Positions 24,222 through 37,225 are shown, counted from the stretch's first letter. The stretch is 64,000 nucleotides of DNA from Acanthopleura granulata (GCA_016165875.1 JABBOT010000005.1:21350520-21414519), one strand, 5' to 3'. The notes: generated by a model from the letters alone, not told the origin. Made by a program: numbers and translations.

Positions 24222-26239
24222 TTTTCTCTCAGACAGATAACGCAGTGGGAAGCCATGTTCTGGTATTGTGTCTACAAGACCATAGCCTACTGTTCCCGGA
24301 GGCCTGCATTTCATGAAGAAGCATGTAATCACCACAGCTGGCCTAATGAGCGTTAGAACAACGAAGCACTAATTTTGGTCAGGCTCATCCAGAGGAATAC
24401 TGAATCACGGGCGGTTCAAAGAAACATGCCATAGATCTCACTCCTTATCGCTAACATACCAATTTTCCATCTCATTGGACTCAAGAGACCCCCACCATCA
24501 TTTGACAGATCCAATCAAATTTCAGCATCTGATGACTACATTTCATCCCGCAGTGTCAGTGTCGGGTATTCTCGCTGTGACAGCGCTGTGAATACTTCTC
24601 CTGACCAATGAACCGTGGCATGTCTGTGTCACGAAACTCTCAAGAAAACACAGCAGTGCTCCATCACATTATGATACCCAGGGAAAGACTCGAGCCCCAA
24701 ATCTTCTCTCTAAATGTCACGGCCATTCACGGCAATGCAGAGAATCACATAGCAGTAATCAGGGGAGATCAAGAGTTTGTGCAGACCTGTAGGGCGAAAC
24801 CCATCAGTTCCCAACGACTATCAGCATCCAGAACTGAAATCAGCCAACCCTTAAATGGATAATGTAAATTATTTCCCACCACAACTTAGATAAACGGCCC
24901 ATACATTTGTCTCAGCCACTGATGATCCTGAAGATCGTAATATGCCTTAAGTATTTTATTCTCTGGGGAATATAGATTGGCAATTACACGGTCAGAATTT
25001 CCACCGAAGAAAGCAGCGTTCAAAGGCAGATAAACAAAGCTTGTTGCCCAACAAATGGCTCAGAATTTTATAACTACCCAAGGGATAAGACACCTGTGCA
25101 ACGTATTGAAGAGGTTAAAGACATAATTACAAACATTCAGATCGTCATTATCATCCCCCACCCCCACCAAAAGATCGCACTTGAACAGATCTCTCCGCCT
25201 AATTATACAATTCATTCATTCACATCGGCATTTCTGCACAGTTAAAGTTCTTATGTAGAGCCAATTGCTAAGTAAACCAATTGCTAACTTAAACGTAAGC
25301 TGAAGGCTAGGTTTTTAAAGAGCTGTTAAATAAAGGCAGACACTCAATGAGACGTTTAGGTTTGATTAAATTGCTCCAAAGACCGTAATATGAGCCGATT
25401 TTCGAGTGCAAAATCAAACATATATAATGATACTTAACTTAGTACGCTCTCATTCTAATAAATAGATATCTAGATCTGAGCTGAGTGAGAGTGCTTTTCA
25501 GATGGTTACGGTGCATGATTCAAAGAACATGTTTGCTTTTGGTGTAATGGAAAGTATGTAAACATTGATAACGAAAAATTATGAAATATTATGTATCTCT
25601 TTTTTTTTTTTTTTTCTGGCCACAACAAGTATCTTAGCGCAAAATTAAATGTGAGTACAACAAAAACTTGGTATCACCACCGATGCATTCCCAACCAAGA
25701 TAATCCATTAAACCTACAAATTTAATACAATTGTGGATAAAAAAAGCTTCAACGGAACACGGGTAATATTGTACCCTTGCTAAAACCATTATTGTACGAT
25801 CATTTCTTTGCCAGTTTACTTTTTTCAGCTTAATTGCTTTGTTGTGGTTGTTGGTTTTGGTTTTTTGACTGCATATTCAGTGATTTTTAGGTTATCAATG
25901 ATAGGGCCAATGAAAGAGCCATGTAAAGGTATATGCACAGTGTTCCCATGTGCAATTCCACTACATGTACTTACATGCAACAAAAGGATTTATTTTGCTG
26001 TCAACAATACAGTCAGAAAATCCACTTGGCAAATGAATTCATCATTCATCTTATAACTGATTCTCAACAGCACACAAACAAGACTACACAAACTGCAACT
26101 CGTTATCTCCTGTTTAACGATAACGTGAAATATTGCCGTTAGTATTTCCTTTTCTTCAGACACAATGCGCCCCAATTTCATCGTGGCCAAGCTGGCAACA
26201 CTCGCCGCATGTTACATAACAAACCTACAAACAGCAATA
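24222..26239. other. No gene seen
   Basis: Spacer, with a poly-T run at about 25,600-25,616. An 84-codon plus frame (24,608-24,862) starts at an ATG but has no family-like motifs or splice partner. Confidence 0.4.
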
Positions 26240-26372
26240 TTAATTTATTCATTCACTTCATTGGTGTTTTACATTGCATAGTCAATGTTAGTTCAGTGAC
26301 ATAGGATATATCACAAAGGCCGGGTTTGCAGTTGGAGGAAACCGAGCAGAGCCTCGGGGGAAACAACTACAC
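26240..26372 (-). mobile_element. SINE family A, degraded
   Basis: Reverse orientation: TTTATTCATTCACTTCATTGGTGTTTTACATTGC, then a badly diverged middle, then GGAGGAAACCGAGCAGAGCC and GGGGGAAACAAC. First of three family A fragments in a row, all pointing the same way. Confidence 0.6.
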
Positions 26373-26430
26373 CTCACAAAGATGACAAAAAATGACACAG
26401 ATGATGCATTCCAATGTAATATTGAATTTA

Positions 26431-26583
26431 CATTTATTTATTAACTAATTGGTGTTGATGTTGTACTCAAGAATATTTCACTGATACCACAGTGGCCCAT
26501 ATTATGGTTGGAGGAAACCGGGCAGAGTCCAGGGTGAAACCCACGACCATCCACAGGCTGCTGGCAGACCTTCCCATGTGCAG
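26431..26583 (-). mobile_element. SINE family A, head truncated
   Basis: Reverse orientation, from the TTTATTTATTAACTAATTGGTG tail to CTGGCAGACCTTCCCATG. The tRNA-like head is absent. It ends in AGTAATATT, which resembles the GCAATATT end of the next copy. Confidence 0.75.
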
Positions 26584-26600
26584 TAATATTTTTATAATTT

Positions 26601-26757
26601 TTTTGTTCATTTGATTGGTGTTCAACTTTGTACTCAAGAATATTTCACTCATACCACGCCAGCCAGTATTCTGGTGAAAGGAAAATGGGAAGAGCCTTAG
26701 AGGAAACCCAGGTCTATCCACAGGTTGCTGGCAGTCCTTCCCATGTACGGCAATATT
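26601..26757 (-). mobile_element. SINE family A, head truncated
   Basis: Reverse orientation, from TTGTTCATTTGATTGGTGTTC to GGCAGTCCTTCCCATGTACGG. Truncated at the same point as the preceding copy, and followed by GAAGGCCCTAGAT, which resembles the join of the composite element near 19,850. Confidence 0.75.
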
Positions 26758-28199
26758 GAATGAAGGCCCTAGATGTACAGTGCAATGGTATGAATGGTAT
26801 AGTGCAACGATGAAACATGGTAAATGATGTCTGTAGTGAGAAAAGTCTAAAGCGCAATCCTCAAGATTCGCATATCATAAGTTTCTTGAAGAGAAGACGC
26901 ATGCATATTTGTAGTTTTTCATCACATGACTCATTTTCTCAAATTACATGTTGGCCACAAAATTAGTAAGTGTTAAAATGATGTCGCATGCTGTTTGGCA
27001 GTCTTGCTTGGTCAGCTCATTCTATGTCAATTTATATACAGAGCACTAAGCTATTGCATTAATGTTGAACAACTGTGAGCAAAAAAATTATATGAGAGAG
27101 ATGGAGAGCAATAACAACGTTCAAATTTCAAGGGAACAATACTTTTGGATGTTCGAACCTTCCGGACGTTCAAAAACACAGCCATTAGCGCCTCCTGAGA
27201 ATGCTAAAATACATTTTAAAGGAAGTTATATGAAGTGTTTATGAGGCCATCATAACTATACACTACTCTAGTAACCAGGAGCAGGTTATCATTCCTGGTT
27301 TGTCACCTGCATAAATATCAACTTTGGGCACAAGGAAAGTTCTGGAATTATAAACATCTGTAGTTCAAAATTCGTACGTATCCATACAGCATTGATGTGC
27401 TTTGAATGCGTTTGTGAAAGGCCAGGTGTCTTCAGTGGGTACTGAGGCAGCACCATAAATTTATTTGTTAGTTTAATTACTGATTGTAAATAGCGATTTT
27501 TTTTTCCACATAAAAAAGGGCAGACAATTTTAAGGGTGGAGGAAAATCCGAGTGCCTGGGGTATACCATCAATATTTAGCAAGTTACTGATGTGTGACAT
27601 ACATAGGTGCACACTACTGGTGGACGAGAAGTGATCTTCGAAAGACAACGCACTGGCCAAATGTCGCCCAACATATACAATTACCAAGGCTCCACAAACA
27701 TTAGAGTGATTCAAAATTGGATGCATTGGAACCACTAAGTCAAACAGAGAAAACTTCCTGGAATGACCAAAATACTGTGTAAAAAGCCGATGAACTTCAA
27801 GTTAACAAGTAAATGCATATACCTCCACATTCTGTTGTGCATACTGCTAGCCTAACATGGTAAGCACTATTAAGAGAATATCAGTATAATGCTTGTTTTG
27901 AATGATTAGTTCCAAGTACACGAATAAATAAACAAATGAAACAAAACCAAGCAGAACAACAAACAAAAAAATCTTCAACCACGGTTAACACGATTTTATT
28001 TAAATTCAGGTTAAACTGGCACTCACTGTGCATTGTATGACCTCCATAAAAAGTGTCTGTCCTCCTTGAAGGCTGAAAATTTCAGTTTTTCACAGTAGTT
28101 CTGAGTTTGAGATCATTGTTTGTTTTTTCAAAGTCTGCCTTCCTGCATGTTTTCCAACCAGGAAATTATTAACTTAAGACTGGTGGATTATCAAAAAAG
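26758..28199. other. No gene called
   Basis: Holds the longest open frame of the window (148 codons, minus, 27,289-27,735). With this base composition about one such frame is expected by chance in 64 kb, and it has no recognisable motif. A minus-strand AATAAA (27,995-28,000) could serve the candidate exon at 28,200. Confidence 0.35.
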
Positions 28200-28506
28200 T
28201 CAGACACTTGGCTGCAGTCTCCTGCCCACTGCAGGCCAGATGAAGGACATGAAACTCTCTGAATTTCTAGCCACCTCTGCAAGGATTGGAATTTTCCCAT
28301 TTACAGATAAAAATCCTCCAGATGCCCAATACCCAGTATCCATGGTGATGTCATTGATCTTTTCCACCTCTTGAACTGAAGAGCTCTGCCGGACATTGCT
28401 AGCCTTGATTGGAAAGTCCTCATTTAAGGAGAAGTGTCCTTTTCGGCTGTAATCGTCAGTCGTCAGCAAATGTGACCAGTCGTCTCTGCAGCATGCCAGG
28501 GAAGAC
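28200..28506 (-). CDS. Candidate 3'-terminal exon, unknown protein
   Basis: Read on the minus strand, a 101-codon open segment begins after an acceptor-like CTCATTTATCCAG and ends in TGA at 28,200-28,202. One leading base (G at 28,506) would complete a codon from an earlier exon. The peptide has natural-looking composition with no low-complexity runs; pieces include DDWSHLLTTDDYSRKGHFSL and SSSVQEVEKINDITMDTGYW, and it ends in RRLQPSV. A minus-strand AATAAA lies about 200 bases downstream. I do not recognise the family, and the plus strand is also open here over 84 codons. Confidence 0.35.
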
Positions 28507-30824
28507 CTGGATAAATGAGACGGGGAGAACCAATAATGAACAAGTAAACTGCAAAGATCGTTAGAAACTGGGCCATGGGCACTGTATTTTGTCAGGCAAT
28601 GTACAAGATGGGTGAGAAATATTACTGATTACTGAAGTGTCTGAAAATCAGAACGGTCAACTTTATGACAACATGGAATTAGCCCCGCAGGGAACATCAA
28701 AGGGTAGATAACTGACTGAATAGCGTTTCACATCGTATTTGAGGTCATTTCAACCATAAAACAGCATTCCATGGTAACCCCTAAAATGCAAGAGAGACCT
28801 GGCTCCCACGTCACTGACATACATAAGCCAGGTTTTCATCAGTTCCCACTGCAACTAGAACACATCACTAGCCTGCACATCAACTGATTGACAGATTGAT
28901 TACAATGATTAACACCACACCCAAGAATTAATCCCTTAAACAACAGTGACCGGGAATTTTAGCCTGATAGTAAAAATAAAATAAGCTAATGGAATATACT
29001 TGGTACACTAAACAAAAAAGGAATACAAATACTCATGAGCTCAGGGAGATAACCTAGTTGACTGAAGACAAAAAGGCAACTCTGCCAGGAGCTCAATATG
29101 AACTAAATACAAGCAACTAATTAATGATCAGGATTTTGTGAGGACACACAAAAGCATCTTTTATTCAGTAAGCCAGCATGGGATCCACTATCAGCATCAT
29201 TTGATTTTAGACACATATACCTGTACAGCAGAGAACAAATGCTATTCGCTACCAACAAATCACCAGCTCATATTCGAATATATGTACATCTAACGCTACT
29301 GTTTCCAAACTGCAATTTATTTCATTACTTATCTAATTGCTGTTTAACACCCAACTGAAGGTTTTATGATGAATTGTGCAAAAAGGTGATGCATGGGAAA
29401 AAACAAAACACTCGCCACTGGTTATTAAATGGCAAAATTTCACGTATCAAACACTTCACGCACACTCACAGATTTTCAAGGCAAAGGTGAATTCAAAGTG
29501 TATGTACATGTATACCGTATGATATTGGTGGAAGGCAAGTTGCCTCCACCAAACTTTATACAAGACCATCTACAAACCCTAGCAGCACTTTAAACTGCCA
29601 AATGCCAGAAAGACCTTGAAAAGGAGGGGAGGTATGGGAATCTTGAGGGTACAAACACCACACTTTATACCATATGGGGACATTTTGTTATATATGTGGT
29701 TAACAACACTGCAAAGGTCAGCAGGAATATGGCTGAATAATGACAAACACACCAGTTTTTTTTCTTCTAAACAGAAAACAATTCTACCAAGTAAAGCAAT
29801 AATTTTCAGCAGGAAATGATGTATTTAATACCCGTACATGATGAATGTAAGGCGGTATCAGAAATTTAACAAAAACCACATGCAGCGCTGCTGTCCACAT
29901 GAAGCTACATGTACTTATTTAACAGTTTATGTAAGGCAGTAGCCAACGTAATCAGTTTATCATAAAGTATATTTTTAAATCTCCAATACAGAGCTTCATT
30001 CCTATTTTCAGCCCCAGATGGCCATTTATTGGGATTTATGAGAAGCTCTCTATATCGGATGTAACGGATCACATTTCTATTTCACAGAACTCCAGTTCAG
30101 GAATCAAATGGATCATGTTTGCAGGAAACCAGCAGCATTTTAATTGCTTACACGCTGATTAAATAGGTTTAAATTTTTTTTTCCCTTTTTTTTTTCTTCC
30201 AAATAATGATATAACGCAATCTCTGGGACTAGTTAACCATTAGTGCTATCCTGTAGATGTAATAACCAATTCATGTCCCTCAATGCCTTAACAAGGAATA
30301 TCCCCTCATTACCAACTCTAGTCAATTCCACTTGGATACCAATCAATACTCATCAACCAGCTATGCTACGATAGCCACTGAATAAAAGTGTACAACTGTT
30401 CACAGTTGGGTTTGTCACTTGACAACCCCATAGGTTAATGAATCTAAATGCTTTGCCATGTTACTTGTCAAAGAGATGAAATCTCACCCAGTGCTTTTTC
30501 CTTATTCTCTCTTAACGCAGTTCGCTATCGCATTCAATCAGAAGTCCAGTTTTCCGCACCCTGTTTTTATCCATGATATGTGTAATAATAAATCCATGAA
30601 TTTTGCAAACCTTCATAATCTTGGCATCACAATACATCTTATTTTAATCAATACACCTAATATGGGCGTATACACAAAACAATACGCACAATGTATATAC
30701 ATGTAGCAACAGCTTTTACTACATGTATATCCAGCTGATTACTACAAATCAGTTAAATCATTTGCATACACGTTACGGCTGCATTGGTTCACAGGTACAT
30801 GGAGTCATGTGAATAGGGCAAGTA
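28507..30824. other. No gene seen
   Basis: Spacer with short A/T runs (for example near 30,176-30,196). No array, SINE or sustained protein-like frame was found. Confidence 0.45.
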
Positions 30825-30952
30825 GATTTATTTCACCGGTGTCCTATGCCATGCTCAAGAATATTTCACTTATACGACAGCAGCCAGGAATTGTGGTAAG
30901 AGGAAACCAAGCAGCGTCTGGGGGAAACCCACGACCATTGGCAGGTGGCTAG
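30825..30952 (-). mobile_element. SINE family A, head truncated
   Basis: Reverse orientation, from GATTTATTTCACCGGTGTCC through GAATATTTCACTTATACGAC to CCCACGACCATTGGCAGG. The head half is missing. Confidence 0.7.
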
Positions 30953-31127
30953 AAGGATAAGTAGACGCTAAAACTGAAGCATTATAGATTGTATTTCCAG
31001 AATGGCGTCACTTTGATATACATGTAATTGTTTCAAGACATTACTGGTAGAATGTAAATGTAGATGTTATCCGCAATACATCATAAGTCCACACTGTTCT
31101 GACACAGAGAAATTCTTAAAAGATTAT

Positions 31128-31398
31128 GGGGCCTCTGTGGTTAGTACACTTGCACATTGTAAAGAATCAAGAGCCTGTCACCAATGCTGTCGCTTACAGT
31201 TCAAGTCCAGTTCTCTGGCTGGCTTCCTCTCCAGCAGAACATGAGAATTAAGGTCGTGGATGGTCTGCGGATGGTCGTGGGTTTCCCCAGGCTCTGCCCT
31301 GTTTCTTAACACCATAATGCTGGTCGTGGTCGGATAAATGGATAAATGAAATACTCTTGAGCATGGCGAAAAAACACCAATGAAACAAGTAAATAAAC
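31128..31398 (+). mobile_element. SINE family A, full length, diverged
   Basis: Forward orientation. GGGGCCTCTGTGGTTAGTAC head, ACAGTTCAAGTCCAG B-box, GGCTTCCTCTCCAGC, a duplicated GGTCGTGGATGGTCTGCGGA region, ACCATAATGCTGG, and a TGAAATACTCTTGAGCATGGC tail ending in AAGTAAATAAA. About 270 bp. Confidence 0.8.
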
Positions 31399-31879
31399 TG
31401 AGAGGCTGTAGTTCTTAACACTGATATGTTTACAAAACGCTCTGACTTGTGAAAAGTAAATATAGATGGTACCAACACCTTAAACGTAAGCATAAATATA
31501 GACATCATGTTCAAAAATCCACGTACCCTGGATGCTATTTTGATTTCTTGAAGATGCTAGAATTGAACAACAGTATATTTACAAAATGGTGTCACTATGA
31601 TCATTATACACCAACATGTAATTTTATCGAGACAGTCGCATCAAAGTTGCTCATCACCAGTGGAAGGAAATATGGACAATACTATAAATGTACCTAAAAA
31701 CTGAGTATGAAATATAGGTAGAACGTCTTGAAAACAGCAGTTAATGATAACAGTTACTGCTGACTGGTGTCATGGTACAACCAGGAAGGTCATACTGTAT
31801 TACAGGTACAGATACACAAACAGGTATGTTGCCAGGGCGCCATTCGGTTGGCTGCCCTGGCGGTGGCCGACTTTAAACC
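31399..31879. other. No gene seen
   Basis: Short spacer with three overlapping small open frames on the plus strand and no splice support. Confidence 0.4.
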
Positions 31880-32300
31880 ATTGGCTGCTGCAATCAGAAG
31901 TAACCATCTCCCCACACATTTTATCCCCTTGTCTGCATCATGTTAATATGATGGACTGATATTTTCCATACTGGCTGACGCGCTACTGAAGCCTTAGGTT
32001 TCTCCTCGGCCTGTCAAGGGAAAGACGTTTCCACATTAGGAGGCGATTTCAGAATTACCTGCAGTCATCCCAGCCTCACTTCAACATTGCGCGCATTCAA
32101 GTGGAAAAACGAATTTTAAAGCCATTTTCTTCCACCTCTTGTCAGATTGGTATTAAAATACACTCGTCATAAATAGGGCTAAGTGTCTATCAACCGGTTC
32201 TTCGGGCTTATCATCAATAAAGACGTCAAGCTTGCAGTAATATTACAAGAGATTTGTAACTTACAGCTTGTGTCATTTTCCACCAAAACCACCGATTCCT
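31880..32300. promoter_or_regulatory. Enhancer-like patch
   Basis: Balanced-composition block with ACTCGTCATAAATAGGG (Hox/Cdx-like TCATAAA), GCAGTAATATTACAAGAG, a GACGTC half-CRE at about 32,222 and CAGAATTACCTGCAG, and no sustained frame. Inferred by eye only. Confidence 0.25.
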
Positions 32301-32348
32301 ACCTAGAGGTTTGAAAGTTGATGTTATAGGAGATATGGAAATTCACTG

Positions 32349-32600
32349 ATTGATTGGTTCTTAATGCTGAGCTAAAGAAGTTTTCACTTGCATGACAGCT
32401 GTACAGTTTATTTCCACATAAATTGGAGGAAAGTCTAGTGCTCAGAGTAAACCACCAACCTTTGTTAGGTGCCTAACCTACCTAATGACTTAGCCACAGA
32501 TGGAACAGCGATATTCAAATTCGAACATGTGACCTCGTTTAACTGCCTGATCGTCACAGTGAGGCAGAGCTATCACCGTCTCAGCCCGTGAGGCCCCATA
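32349..32600 (-). mobile_element. SINE family C, diverged
   Basis: Reverse orientation. The right end, read on the minus strand, gives GGGGCCTCACGGGCTGAGACGG, a tRNA-like start. The middle has the GAGTAAACCACCAACCTTTG block, the complement of the GGTTTAC variant that marks family C. The left tail (TTGGTTCTTAATGCTGAGCT) is weakly similar to the family A 3' end. Confidence 0.5.
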
Positions 32601-33689
32601 TGGAAGCATTTACAACACAAACGTTCACTAAAGATGCAGGGAAAGAATGAAATGATGAGAGCATATCTTTTACTTATGCATAATTAGCAATGTAGGGTTT
32701 CACAGTTACGACAGGAAAATGACTTCCCTTTGTGGTAGAAGATTGCCGCTTTTTTTCAGCCTGTGAAGGAAGGGCATTACAAGGTCAATCCTAAACTTGA
32801 ACCAAGGTCAGTTCACAATAAAAAGCATTACGGTGACTACATTAATCATCTGAATTATATTCCCCAGTGCTGACGGGTGTTGCAATTTAAGTGCAAACGT
32901 ATCAGAAATACCTCTTACACAGACCTGAAGATGGAAGAATGTAACAAAAAACACTTGAATGCATACTGTCAAGATTCACTTAACGGGGTAAAGTACCTGT
33001 CCTAAATAAGAGTTCACCAAAAAAAAAAAATCGTCCCCAACCACCTCCCACCCCATCCTTATCCTTCAAAATTTAATCCAATCACAACAATAGTACTGAG
33101 AAAGTCTGTACCAAATTTGAATGTTCTTGATTACTTTTTCAGATTTATAGCTTCCAAAATTATATCACACAAAAACAGACTGACACACTTGCCTATGGAC
33201 AGGTGCAAATCAAGACAGCACCCTGGTAATTTTTCAGTCTTAAACCAAGAACTTCAGATATTTCAAGCACTAATACCTGAGCTACATCACATATACAACC
33301 TGGCTTACAACTTCATATTCGCAAGACTTGCTTTGAATTCTGATTACAACATTGGAATAATAACAATCCACTTTCTTACAAGCCAAGGAAATACCCATTT
33401 CTGTATGATTATTAATATCATTGTAAGTTACGCGCGGATATTGTGAACCAGCCAAGTGTGAGGATTTGTAAGTGTGAAAGGCTTGTCTCGAAAACAAATG
33501 TACACTGCCATGATTGGCTGTACTCCTTCCCCAGCTAGGCAAATCCTTTGGGTCCTAAGGAAAATAAATTTCATGCGATCTGTGGCCAATTTTCTTTTAA
33601 CTTAATGAATCTGCCCTAAAAAAAAAGCTAAGGTTATACAACTCCTTATCTCTGTCTAAAACTCAATCTTTTGTCTCCATTTCTTTTTT
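32601..33689. other. No gene seen
   Basis: AT-rich spacer with a poly-A run at about 33,019-33,030. A 109-codon AT-rich plus frame (33,117-33,446) has no coding character. Confidence 0.45.
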
Positions 33690-34070
33690 CTTTGTCGGTC
33701 GACTCTCAGACGTAGATCTTCAGAAGAAATGGAGGGCGGATTAGACCGAGCTGCTGTAATAATACTCCATTTTAGACAGTCCATATCAGTTAAAACCTCT
33801 GCATGCCATTTTCACCGCGACAAAATAAAGTGGTATTAATTGTGACCAGTGGTACAGGAGGAGCTGGGCCAGTATCAAGTCTGGGAGGATTGCTACAACA
33901 TTTGGATAGGAGATCGGCTTCGTCAATCACTTTGTGATTATCCACGGGGAGAAGGACACTTTTCCTGCAAATCTATACAAATTCCACGATTAATTCAGTA
34001 AATATCAAATTAGTTGCCCATTTATATTGATTACTCTGCCACCGGACGGCAATGTAATTATTCAAAAAAT
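33690..34070. promoter_or_regulatory. Enhancer-like patch with homeodomain sites
   Basis: High-complexity block rich in homeodomain-type cores: GTCAATCACTTTGTGATTATCC (an inverted pair), CACGATTAATTCAG, ATATTGATTACTC, GCAATGTAATTATTC, plus GGTATTAATTGTG. No sustained open frame. This is the most convincing cis-regulatory candidate of the left half, but it is judged by eye. Confidence 0.3.
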
Positions 34071-35559
34071 ACAGAAGGAAAAAAAAAAGAGCCCAAAAAA
34101 AAAAAAAAAGCAGCCCAAAAAATCTTGAGGGCCATGTAACCCTCTATTGATTCAAGTGTAAAGTGTAACAATGTATAAAGGTAAAAGGCTGCGGACAATC
34201 AGCGCTCTCTTGCAAGCCTGGTGGAGTAAACCCTGCATTACTGTACGCTAACTGTAGTTTCTTTCCAAATGGCTTTCCACGGTGATTCAATTAAGTCCCA
34301 AACTGTTACAGATGACTGTCCAGTAGGGTCAGAAGAGTTGTCCCTGACCAGCACAGATTGGATTGAGAGGTGTCCAGCAGTGAAACAAGTTTACATAGCT
34401 CACCCAGCATATATTGATTACAGGTCTGCTGTATTGGTGGGAGAGCGAATATCTCAGGTATCTATAAATGGGTGAAGTGTACCTATATGCTCATTCCAAA
34501 CAGGCCTATTGATCAGCATCTTCACCACCAATCTTCTCCAACCATTCACACTAATTTGGTAAAGTGAAATGGAATTAATTACCAAACCAAAGGGTCTTCT
34601 CGGAATACCAATAGGGGGATGAGGTTGCACCAGCAGAAGCAGCTCTGAGGGCGGCCTGGTCCATTTCATTCCCAGACTCAGACGTCAAATCTGCCACCAG
34701 ATTAAACGTGCCCAATCCAGATAAAGGAAAATGAGTGGTGAATATAGAAAAAACAAATCATCCTTCATTCTGCACAGAAATTTTGAAGGTTTTATAGCAA
34801 GGGGGGATCTAACACATCACTATGGCCAAAAATGAAACAAAGATAGAGTCGTGAAAAACGATTATTTTCACTGCACGGCTGGCCGTCTGAAGAGCTAATG
34901 CATTTCCTGGAAAGACCCTGAATGTGGCTTTTGGCTTTTATTTTTTTTTTTATCTGTGGGTGAAAAAGCTTGACGAATTGATAACTCATGAGGTTTAGAG
35001 TTGATAGATGGCCGTTCTTGCATCATCAGCTTTACTTAAGGCTCTAGAGTGAGTACAATGTATCAAAACTTCCATCAAAGCTACTTGTGAAATCCGAAAC
35101 TTTGGCAAGAAAATCACTGTGAAAGACTAGGGTACTCCCCAATGCTTCCAGCAACCCTCACCTTGCAACACGTCTAAGATATTTTTATTTATAACGAGAC
35201 CCAAAGGAAATTCTGTGGTATAGTCTGCACAGCTTAACAAGTTACTATTTTCCATAAATGCAAAATGCATGCAAATATTACTCAACCCTGCAAACAAGCA
35301 AGTGGCTTAATCAACTATATTTTTCAAAAGAAAAAAAAGGTTTTACTGTTATACTCCTTTGAAAATAGATGGAGAGGGACATGAGAGGGGAAAGAGATTA
35401 CGATGAACAGTTTTTTAGTTCTAGACAGAACAATGCTAAGATATCAATCAGTCTGAAAATAAGGAACTTGGGGGTGGAGCATATTCCGTCACCTTTCATT
35501 TGATCATACCAATAGAGGTACTGTGTTTATCTTTATAGAAACATCCTATCTTATTGAGC
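34071..35559. other. No gene seen
   Basis: Spacer starting with A-runs (34,080-34,110). A 68-codon plus ORF with ATG at 34,269 (ends 34,475) is hydrophilic but has no support beyond being open. Confidence 0.4.
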
Positions 35560-35900
35560 AAATGTTCCTACAACATGCTTACAATATGACAGTACACCAT
35601 ACATCAACATTAGACAGGCTGAATAGTCTAATTAGATTCTTTCTTAATAACACAGCTATCTAATTAGCTGAATTGTCCGTTGACAAGTTAAATAGAATTA
35701 TTGGTGAGAGCCTGACAAGTGTGTGCAGGATTCATGTCGGAGCATGTCTGGCGTTATGCCTCGCAACACCCCTCCATCCTGAATTAACACCACGCCTGAG
35801 CCACACCAGTTTTACCGTTAATTATTAAAGTGCATTTGTTATTAAGTGGTTTATGTTCCATAGACACTGAGTGTATATATTAGGAGAGTGAAGAGCTCAA
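35560..35900. promoter_or_regulatory. Enhancer-like patch with TAATTA cores
   Basis: Contains TAGTCTAATTAGATTC, CTATCTAATTAGCTG, ACCGTTAATTATTAAAG and TTGTTATTAAGTGG in 300 bases: several homeodomain cores (TAATTA/TAATTAG) of the spacing often seen in developmental enhancers. No open frame of note. Confidence 0.3.
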
Positions 35901-36716
35901 AATGCCTGCTGGTATTATCCCTCTTGCTGAGCCGGCGCACTGTGATCTCTATCAGCAACTCAGGCACACATACTCACTCCTTAACCACTTAAGTATTTAT
36001 TACCGGACACATGTAGCTGTCAAATCTGCCAATCACGTGTCGATGGGAGTCCTCTGTTGCCATTTCATAAATGCTCAGGGGTTTTACTAACCAATTTCTT
36101 TATAGAAGCTCAATTTGAACAAATCAGAAACCTCAACATTTTTTATCACCCATGTATCTCATTTATTTTATCAAAACTCAATACAAAATTTGTCTAAAAC
36201 TCAATTTTCCGATTACCACTAAAACCCCTGATGCTGTGCTTATGTTGAGAGGACAGAGACTCCTAAGCTCAGACTAATTACATACAGTCACCAGGTAGCA
36301 CAGGTGCTCTGTTTAAAATACGCTCCTGCAATGTTCGCATACGCAAAAACCAGACACCTGCCTGCAAATGGCTCCATTGTCAGATCAAAGTGACCTGTCC
36401 ATATCAGGTGGCTAACTCCAAATATGCCAGGTGAGTTTTTCTCCTACATGTTAACACCATAGTGTGTTCAAGAAACATGCTTACAACATGACGTGTTCTT
36501 TTGAAAAGCAATTGAAGTTTTCAATGGGAACACCAATGTTTTATTGCTGATTGTTCTTCTTTTGAGATACAACATTCTTCCAAAAAACAATAAAGGAAAC
36601 AATGGTTACTGTGGATAATTGTGCTCAAGTAACACAATTTTAATCAGAAGCTATTGGCAGCCAAGGAATTACACTTAAAATACAAATGTGTTTACATTTG
36701 TACACTACTACATACA
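35901..36716. other. No gene seen
   Basis: Mixed spacer. A 62-codon ATG frame at 35,902-36,090 lacks any other support. Confidence 0.4.
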
Positions 36717-36980
36717 TGGGGGAATCCGTGGCTGAGAGCGTTAGCGCGCCAACGTGGTGTTATGACCCCGTGCCTCTCACCATGGCGTGAGTTCAAGTCC
36801 AGCTCATGCTGGCTTCCTCTCTGGCTGTACGTGGGTAGGTCTGCCAGCAACCAGCGGTTGGTCATGGGTTTCCACCGGGGCTCTACCCAGTTTCCTCCCA
36901 CCATAATGCTGGACAACATCGTATAAGTGAAATATTCTTTAATGGCATAAAACACCAATCAAATAAATAAATAAATAAAC
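36717..36980 (+). mobile_element. SINE family A, full length
   Basis: Forward orientation. GGGGGAATCCGTGGCTGAGAGCG head, GTGAGTTCAAGTCCAGCTC B-box, GTCTGCCAGCAACCAGCGG, CCACCATAATGCTGG, GTATAAGTGAAATATTC and the tail CAAATAAATAAATAAATAAAC. About 264 bp. Confidence 0.9.
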
Positions 36981-37225
36981 ACTACACACATACAGCAGCT
37001 CAGTTATACACAACTCCCTCAGTAGTTCATCTTAACAAGCTTGACAACAATACTGGAACGTATTATATGTATATTGAAACATTGTAGTTAAAGTAAATTC
37101 ACTCCAAGGTTGTTATTCATATACAAATTATGTTATGCTACTCTTTAACCACTTGTTCAACTGCCACTTGCACCTAATATCATCATGAGAACATGGATTC
37201 TTTGGTCACAGACTGATAAATACAG

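Noticed and set aside
27289..27735. 148-codon minus-strand frame, the longest in the window
   Set aside because: About one frame of this length is expected by chance at this base composition in 64 kb. It has no recognisable motif and no splice borders.
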